A stretch of 64,000 bases of DNA from Enterobacter sp. SA187 (GTDB taxonomy: Bacteria > Pseudomonadota > Gammaproteobacteria > Enterobacterales > Enterobacteriaceae): assembly GCF_001888805.2 (NCBI RefSeq), contig NZ_CP019113.1, forward strand, positions 2,170,001 through 2,234,000, given 5' to 3'. Under the pieces are notes generated by a model. That model did no database searches, was not told the DNA's origin, and saw nothing but the letters and a program-made list of their open reading frames with translations. This document shows, piece by piece, positions 58,909 to 64,000 of the stretch. The position numbers and the translations under genes were made by a program. The number at the start of each line of letters is the position of its first letter. Position 1 is the first letter of the stretch.

Positions 58909-60642
58909 CTATGGTAGCGTCTGCGGCAGTGCGCGACCAGCTTCTTCACGCGCCGGGGCGGGTAGCCAGGCCTCGGTAAAATCAAACCAGCCGCGGGTGT
59001 TCAGGCGGATCCCCTGCACGCCAGGCGGGGCGCTGATCTGATACTGATAGTTAAACAGCGGCGTCAGCACCGCCTCGTCCATTAATCCGCTGAATACATC
59101 CTGCAAATCCGCGCAGCGCGCCTGTTCATTCGGCTGACGCTGCACCGCATCCAGCGTGGCCTGGAGATGGGCAAAGCGAGAGGCGGGTAACAGATTGGGC
59201 CACAGCGGATCGCAGCGTAACCATTGCTCCAGAGTATATTCCGGCGCTTCGCCGATCAGCCTGTCGCCCATCATCAGGTCAGCAGTTGCAAGCCCGCTAC
59301 AGTTATCCCAGTTCTTCGCATCATGAAAAATTACCGTCAGTTCACAGCCCAGCCCGGCAAGATAGCGCTTAAGCTCCTCCGCCATGGTGTGCAGTTCCAC
59401 CGGCAGGTGATACAGCAGCGTCAGTTTTTCCGGCAGCGCCACCTTTTCCTCCGCCCAGTGCGGCATCGCCCAGCCGGGCAGTAATTCCCGGCTGGGGGTG
59501 ATCAGGTTTTCATCCAGCGGCAGGGTCTGTAGCAGGCCGCTCTGATGGACGATCTGCACCAGTCGCCGCGCCTGTGCCTGGCTCAGTCTTTCACTGATAC
59601 GCCGGGCGAGATAACAAAACCCGAGGCTGATGCCGCTGCTGACCTGCCGCAGGTGGATCAGTTCATCCGGCTTGCCGATGGTGATCTGCACCGGATGGCG
59701 ACAACTACTGCCCAGATCCTGCTCGAACAGTTGCGGGGTGATCCAGTATTCCACCGCCTTTAGCAGCGGATGGCTGAGGTGATAATGCTCATGGCTTTCC
59801 AGGCGCACCAGTTCCGGGCTGAAGGAGGCCAGCCGGAAAGGACCGGTGCCCACCAGCGGATGCTGCGGATGGGCCAGACGGCTGCCGTAGCTTGCCAGAC
59901 GGTGCGCCAGCCAGTGATCCGGCTGATGCAGCGTGAACAGCAGACAGTGCGGGTGCGGCACCGCGATCTCCGCCACGCTGTTAAACAGCCTGCGCAGATC
60001 GGGCAGCGTCAGCAGATGCTGCAAACGCATCTGCAATTGTTGGGCGTTCACCGCATCGCCATTATGCCAGTGCAGGGTGGTGCGCAGATGAAAACGCCAG
60101 CTCAGGCCATCGGCCGACACCTCCCAGTGGTGCGCCAGGTCGCTCTGCGGCAAAGGGTTATCGGTAATAAAGCGCGTCAGGCCGGAAAAGATCTGCCCGG
60201 CCAGATGCTGCTCGGCGCGCCCCGGCAGAAAGCCCGGATGCAGCGGCTCCAGAGGGCGATAATAGGGAATGCGCAGAGTAGGTGAGTCGTTTTGCCACAG
60301 GCCGCCCAGAAAAGGATGCAGCAGATTGCGCAGCGCCTCCGGCGGCAGTTGCGCCAGCGCCAGCGCGCTGTGCTGCTGTCCCTCATTCAGGGCCTGCTCC
60401 AGCAGCGCATTGCGCAGCGATCCTGGCGTGACGTGAAAATGCAGCACGCCACGTTTTCCACGCCCCGACTGCGCCTGCCAGCTCAGCCAGCCGGACGCCT
60501 CCATTTGACGTAACAGGGTACGCATATGGCGGTCGCTGCAAAAACAGCGCTCTGCCAGCCCCGCCACGCTGGCGTGCTGCGGTTCGCCATCGGAAAACTG
60601 CCACAGGCGCTGATACTGATTAAGTCGATTTAACTGGCGCAT
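58909..60642 (-). CDS. ybaE: YbaE, SgrR-like regulator with solute-binding domain
   Basis: This 577-residue predicted transcription factor has an N-terminal winged helix of the SgrR_N type (QYQRLWQFSDGE...VAGLAERCFCSDRHMRTLLRQMEASGWLSW, residues 8-55) and a C-terminal family-5 extracellular solute-binding domain (from about 110; LRIPYYRPLEPLHPGFLPGR, then HWEVSADGLSWRFHLRTTLHWHNGD). With no signal peptide, the binding domain should sense a cytoplasmic ligand, as in SgrR. The ligand and targets of YbaE are unknown. Slightly longer than the E. coli protein. It precedes queC by 26 bp. Confidence 0.92.
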   Translation of the reverse strand: MRQLNRLNQYQRLWQFSDGEPQHASVAGLAERCFCSDRHMRTLLRQMEASGWLSWQAQSGRGKRGVLHFHVTPGSLRNALLEQALNEGQQHSALALAQLPPEALRNLLHPFLGGLWQNDSPTLRIPYYRPLEPLHPGFLPGRAEQHLAGQIFSGLTRFITDNPLPQSDLAHHWEVSADGLSWRFHLRTTLHWHNGDAVNAQQLQMRLQHLLTLPDLRRLFNSVAEIAVPHPHCLLFTLHQPDHWLAHRLASYGSRLAHPQHPLVGTGPFRLASFSPELVRLESHEHYHLSHPLLKAVEYWITPQLFEQDLGSSCRHPVQITIGKPDELIHLRQVSSGISLGFCYLARRISERLSQAQARRLVQIVHQSGLLQTLPLDENLITPSRELLPGWAMPHWAEEKVALPEKLTLLYHLPVELHTMAEELKRYLAGLGCELTVIFHDAKNWDNCSGLATADLMMGDRLIGEAPEYTLEQWLRCDPLWPNLLPASRFAHLQATLDAVQRQPNEQARCADLQDVFSGLMDEAVLTPLFNYQYQISAPPGVQGIRLNTRGWFDFTEAWLPAPAREEAGRALPQTLP

Positions 60643-60739
60643 AAACCCGGAACAAATATCCTGAAGTATTCACTATTACTTCCGTATATCTCAGGCAATA
60701 CTGGTACACAAGTTTCCGCATCACAAAACCGGGATAATT

Positions 60740-61558
60740 ATGGCGCGACTGGCTGCATTTGATATGGACGGCACCTTACTGATGCCTGACCACCGTTTAG
60801 GCGAGCAAACGCTGGATACCCTGCGTCGTCTGCGCGACCGGGATATTACGCTGGCGTTCGCTACCGGCCGTCATGCGCTGGAAATGCGTCATTTGCTGGG
60901 GATGATTACGCTGGAGGCGTATCTGATCACCGGTAACGGCACGCGCATTCACTCGCTGGAGGGGGAGCTGCTGCACCGTCAGGATCTCAGCCCGGACGTC
61001 GCCGAACAGGTGATCCACCGTCAGTGGGATACCCAGGCGAGTCTGCACGTGTTTAACGACAGCGGCTGGCTGACCGGAGAAGAGATGCCTCTGCTGCTCG
61101 ATTTCCATATTTACAGCGGCTTTAAATACCGGGTGGTGGATCTCAAAGCGCTCAGCCCGCACGAAGTGACCAAAATCTGTTTCTGCGGCGATCATGAGGA
61201 TCTGGAGCGTCTGCGCATTCAGCTGCACGAGGCATTAGGCGATCGCGCGCATATCTGTTTCTCGGCCTTTGATTGTCTTGAGGTGCTGCCTGTGGGCTGT
61301 AATAAAGGCGCGGCGCTGGCGATCTTAAGCGATCGGCTGGGGATCGCCATGCAGGACTGCATGGCATTTGGCGACGCGATGAATGACCACGAAATGCTCG
61401 CCGCCGTCGGACGCGGCATGATTATGGGCAACGCCATGCCGCAATTGCGCGCGGCGCTGCCCCATTTACCGGTGATCGGACACTGTCAGAATCAGGCGGT
61501 GTCGCACTATTTAACGCATTGGCTGACCACACCACATCTTCCTTATTCCCCCGAATAA
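60740..61558 (+). CDS. cof: Cof HAD-family HMP-pyrophosphate phosphatase
   Basis: Cof is a cytoplasmic HAD type IIB phosphatase that hydrolyses 4-amino-5-hydroxymethyl-2-methylpyrimidine diphosphate and some sugar phosphates or pyridoxal phosphate. The 272-residue product has HAD motif I AAFDMDGTLL, motif II FATGR, motif III Lys in VGCNKGAAL, and motif IV AFGDAMNDHEML. It is divergent from ybaE by 97 bp and convergent with cdsH. Confidence 0.95.
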   Translation: MARLAAFDMDGTLLMPDHRLGEQTLDTLRRLRDRDITLAFATGRHALEMRHLLGMITLEAYLITGNGTRIHSLEGELLHRQDLSPDVAEQVIHRQWDTQASLHVFNDSGWLTGEEMPLLLDFHIYSGFKYRVVDLKALSPHEVTKICFCGDHEDLERLRIQLHEALGDRAHICFSAFDCLEVLPVGCNKGAALAILSDRLGIAMQDCMAFGDAMNDHEMLAAVGRGMIMGNAMPQLRAALPHLPVIGHCQNQAVSHYLTHWLTTPHLPYSPE

Positions 61559-61572
61559 TGAGCATTGTCAGC

Positions 61573-61606
61573 AAGCCGGGTCCGTTTAAACCCGGCTTTT
61601 TTTACG
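61573..61606 (+). terminator. cof terminator
   Basis: AAGCCGGGT pairs with ACCCGGCTT around an 8-nt loop and runs into seven T residues. The tail overlaps the 3' end of cdsH on the other strand. Confidence 0.92.
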
Positions 61607-62648
61607 CCAGTAAACGGGCGATTTCCGCTTTCCACGGCGTCACATCGCCGATATTCGCCTGCACCCATTCCGCATTGTAATAGGTGTCGAGATAGCGCTC
61701 GCCGCTGTCGCACAGCAGGGTGACGATAGAACCGGTCTGGCCTGCGTCGCGCATTCTGGCCGCCAGCGTCAGCGCGCCCCACATATTGGTGCCGGTGGAC
61801 GCACCCACTTTGCGGCCTAACTGCGTTTCCAGCCACTGCGCGGTGGCGACGCTGGCGGCATCCGGCACGCGCAGCATCTCATCCACCACATCCGGCACAA
61901 ACGACGGCTCGACGCGCGGGCGGCCAATACCTTCGATTTTACTGCCCACCGGGCTGCGCAAAGTGCTATCGCGGGTTTGCCAGTAATCCATAAACACCGA
62001 GTTTTGCGGATCCACCACCATCAGTTGAGTATCGTAGCCCTGGCAGCGCAGGTAGCGGCCAATGGTCGCGGAGGTGCCGCCCGTACCGGCGCTCATCACG
62101 ATCCACGTTGGCTCCGGGTGCGGTTCGCTCTGCATCTGGCGGAAGATGCTGTCGGCGATATTGTTATTGCCGCGCCAGTCGGTGGCGCGTTCGGCATAGG
62201 TAAACTGATCCATATAATGGCCGTGCAGCTCCCGCGCCAGCATCTCGGAAGCGGCGTAGATCTCGCAGGCTCTCTCCACGAAGTGACAACGCCCGCCGTA
62301 GAATTCAATCTGCTCGATTTTGCGCTTCGCCGTACAGGACGGCATTACGGCGATAAACGGCAGGCCCAGCAGACGGGCAAAGTAGGCTTCCGACACCGCC
62401 GTTGAGCCGGAGGATGACTCAATAATCGGCGTGCCTTCTTTGATCCAGCCGTTGCACAGACCGTATAAAAACAGGGATCGCGCCAGGCGATGCTTCAGGC
62501 TGCCGGTCGGGTGGGTGCTTTCATCTTTCAAATAGAGCTGAATACCCGGAAAACCCGGCAGCGCCAGACGGATAAGGTGAGTATCCGCCGAGCGTTGATA
62601 ATCGGCATTGATTTCACTGATAGCATGTTTAACCCAGGTGTTTTTCAT
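61602..62648 (-). CDS. cdsH: CdsH-type PLP-dependent L-cysteine desulfhydrase
   Basis: This 348-residue fold-type II PLP enzyme resembles cysteine synthase but matches Salmonella CdsH, which breaks L-cysteine to pyruvate, ammonia and sulfide to prevent cysteine toxicity. The PLP lysine is Lys52 in HPTGSLKHRLA, the substrate loop is ESSSGSTAVSEA, and the phosphate-binding loop is SAGTGGTSATIGRY. The start at 62648 (MKNTWVKHAISEI) is chosen by homology; a frame 109 codons longer runs antisense through decR. It is divergent from the Lrp-family regulator, its known activator in relatives. E. coli K-12 lacks it here. Confidence 0.9.
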   Translation of the reverse strand: MKNTWVKHAISEINADYQRSADTHLIRLALPGFPGIQLYLKDESTHPTGSLKHRLARSLFLYGLCNGWIKEGTPIIESSSGSTAVSEAYFARLLGLPFIAVMPSCTAKRKIEQIEFYGGRCHFVERACEIYAASEMLARELHGHYMDQFTYAERATDWRGNNNIADSIFRQMQSEPHPEPTWIVMSAGTGGTSATIGRYLRCQGYDTQLMVVDPQNSVFMDYWQTRDSTLRSPVGSKIEGIGRPRVEPSFVPDVVDEMLRVPDAASVATAQWLETQLGRKVGASTGTNMWGALTLAARMRDAGQTGSIVTLLCDSGERYLDTYYNAEWVQANIGDVTPWKAEIARLLA

Positions 62649-62763
62649 GGCGCGGATCCGTTTGTCATTTTGTGCCCAGCTTAGCGGAAAGCACGGAAAA
62701 AATTGTTGCTTTATGACCTTTGAAATAGACTTTAAGGAGAAAGAAATTCTCCCGGAGGGGGCA

Positions 62764-63222
62764 ATGCTAGATAAAATTGACAGAAAGCTGCTTTCATTAC
62801 TGCAAAGCGACTGCACCCTCTCTTTGCAGGCGCTCGCGGATGCCGTTAATCTGACAACCACTCCCTGCTGGAAACGGCTGAAACGGCTGGAAGACGACGG
62901 CGTGATCAAAGAACGGGTCGCGCTGCTGGATGCGGAAAAGCTCGGCCTCGGGCTTACGGCCTTTGTGCTGATCAAAACCCAGCATCACAGCCGCGACTGG
63001 TACTGCCGCTTTGTCTCTGAGGTCAATGCGCTGCCCGAAGTGTTAGGTTTCTGGCGCATGGCCGGCGAATACGACTACCTTTTACGGGTGCAGGTCGCCG
63101 ACATGAAGCGCTATGATGATTTCTATAAACGGCTGGTGAACAGCGTACCTGGGTTGTCCGATGTGACCTCCAGTTTCGCCATGGAACAGATAAAGTTCAC
63201 CACTGCGTTACCCATTGAATAA
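62764..63222 (+). CDS. decR: DecR (YbaO/CutR) Lrp-family cysteine-responsive activator
   Basis: This 152-residue Lrp/AsnC-family regulator senses L-cysteine and activates cysteine-degrading enzymes. The helix-turn-helix reads DKIDRKLLSLLQSDCTLSLQALADAVNLTTTPCWKRLKRLEDDG, followed by the RAM effector domain (VLGFWRMAGEYDYLLRVQVADM). The start at 62764 follows a GGAGGGGG site, close at 3 nt. In E. coli the target is a distant cyuAP operon; here the target is probably the divergent cdsH, 115 bp away. mdlA follows. Confidence 0.95.
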   Translation: MLDKIDRKLLSLLQSDCTLSLQALADAVNLTTTPCWKRLKRLEDDGVIKERVALLDAEKLGLGLTAFVLIKTQHHSRDWYCRFVSEVNALPEVLGFWRMAGEYDYLLRVQVADMKRYDDFYKRLVNSVPGLSDVTSSFAMEQIKFTTALPIE

Positions 63223-63275
63223 CTCTCCCGGCCCGAAGCACCACCGCCGGAAAATCACGTTCAGGAAATGACCGC

Positions 63276-64000
63276 GTGCGATTATTTGCTCAATTAAGCT
63301 GGTACTTTCGCCGGGAATGGCGACGCTATCTCGGTGCTGTAGCCCTGCTTATCTTTATTGCCATCCTGCAGCTTATCCCGCCGAAAGTGGTGGGCTATGT
63401 GGTGGATGGCGTGACGCAACAACATTACACCACCAGCCGGGTGCTGATGTGGATCGGCCTGCTGGTGGGGGTGGCGATTGTCACCTACCTGCTGCGCTAC
63501 GTCTGGCGCGTGCTGCTTTTCGGCGCCTCCTACCAGCTCGCCGTTGAACTGCGTGAGGATTTTTACCGCCAGCTCAGCCGCCAGCATCCGGAGTTTTACC
63601 TGCGCCATCGCACCGGCGATTTAATGGCGCGCGCCACTAACGATGTCGATCGCGTGGTGTTCGCCGCCGGGGAAGGGGTGCTGACGCTGGTGGATTCGCT
63701 GGTGATGGGCTGCGTGGTGCTGGTGGTGATGTCGACGCAAATCAGCTGGCAGCTCACCCTGCTGGCACTGCTGCCCATGCCGATCATGGCCATTGTCATC
63801 AAGCGCTACGGCGACCAACTGCACGAGCGCTTTAAGCTGGCGCAGGCGGCGTTCTCCTCGCTCAACGACCGTACCCAGGAGAGCATGACCAGCATCCGCA
63901 TGATCAAGGCTTTTGGCCTGGAAGATCGCCAGTCGGCGCTGTTCGCCGCCGATGCCGCCGACACCGGGCGCAAAAATATGAAGGTCGCCCGCGTGGATGC
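63276..64000 (+). CDS. mdlA: MdlA multidrug-type ABC exporter, 5' part
   Basis: The first 241 codons of a half-size ABC exporter (membrane domain plus ATPase), which pairs with MdlB in E. coli; substrate unknown. The frame starts at GTG 63276 and reads MRLFAQLSWYFRREWRRYLG, followed by the first helices (VALLIFIAILQLIPPKVVGYVVDG-like) and RHRTGDLMARATNDVDRVVFAAGEG, the coupling-helix region. It is open to the window end, so the ATPase half is outside. It lies 53 bp after decR on the same strand. Confidence 0.93.
   Translation, partial: MRLFAQLSWYFRREWRRYLGAVALLIFIAILQLIPPKVVGYVVDGVTQQHYTTSRVLMWIGLLVGVAIVTYLLRYVWRVLLFGASYQLAVELREDFYRQLSRQHPEFYLRHRTGDLMARATNDVDRVVFAAGEGVLTLVDSLVMGCVVLVVMSTQISWQLTLLALLPMPIMAIVIKRYGDQLHERFKLAQAAFSSLNDRTQESMTSIRMIKAFGLEDRQSALFAADAADTGRKNMKVARVD

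Noticed and set aside
1..64000. CRISPR array, tRNA, rRNA or prophage
   Set aside because: No regularly spaced direct repeats, no cloverleaf-like tRNA sequence, no rRNA stretches and no phage structural genes were recognised on either strand.

Overview
This window is chromosomal DNA from a member of the Enterobacteriaceae. Gene content and order follow the E. coli/Salmonella phoR-to-mdlA segment almost gene for gene, and the proteins are close to their E. coli counterparts. Three features point away from E. coli K-12 and toward a Salmonella, Klebsiella or Enterobacter-type relative: an extra DUF2339/DUF3999/peroxiredoxin block after malZ, no yajD between secF and tsx, and a cdsH-type cysteine desulfhydrase next to decR. 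The REP repeats are also not of the E. coli consensus type. The species cannot be fixed from sequence reading alone.

Layout. 0-6 kb: 3' end of phoR, then brnQ, proY and malZ (transport and maltodextrin use). 5.8-11.3 kb: DUF2339 and DUF3999 membrane/envelope pair, a REP cluster, a 2-Cys peroxiredoxin and acpH. 11.3-16.8 kb: queA-tgt-yajC-secD-secF. 16.9-18.6 kb: tsx and yajI. 18.8-22.9 kb: nrdR-ribD-ribH-nusB-thiL-pgpA. 22.9-27.1 kb: xseB-ispA-dxs-yajO, leftward. 27.3-30.8 kb: thiI, yajL, panE, yajQ.

30.9-38.5 kb is an accessory sugar-catabolic island inserted exactly between yajQ and yajR, which are neighbours in E. coli. It encodes a cytoplasmic DUF2961/GH172-family protein, a GPH-type sugar symporter, a Cra-like LacI-family regulator, an FGGY pentulose kinase of the D-ribulokinase type, and a second FucI-type isomerase. 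No aldolase is present. The simplest reading is import and intracellular hydrolysis of a D-arabinofuranoside (or related furanoside), isomerisation of D-arabinose to D-ribulose, and phosphorylation to D-ribulose 5-phosphate, which enters the pentose phosphate pathway. Two nearly identical 22-bp operators, one in reverse orientation, each overlap a predicted promoter. Each has a CRP-like site about 60 bp upstream of the predicted start. This makes the five genes one regulon.

38.5-47.4 kb: yajR, cyoABCDE (with a PdhR-like box upstream), ampG and yajG. 47.7-57.6 kb: bolA, tig, clpP, clpX, lon, hupB, ppiD and ybaV (protein quality control, with sigma-32-type promoters before clpP and lon). 57.7-64 kb: fadM (with a FadR-like site), a REP pair, queC, ybaE, cof, cdsH/decR and the 5' part of mdlA. 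No tRNA, rRNA, CRISPR array, insertion sequence or phage gene was seen.
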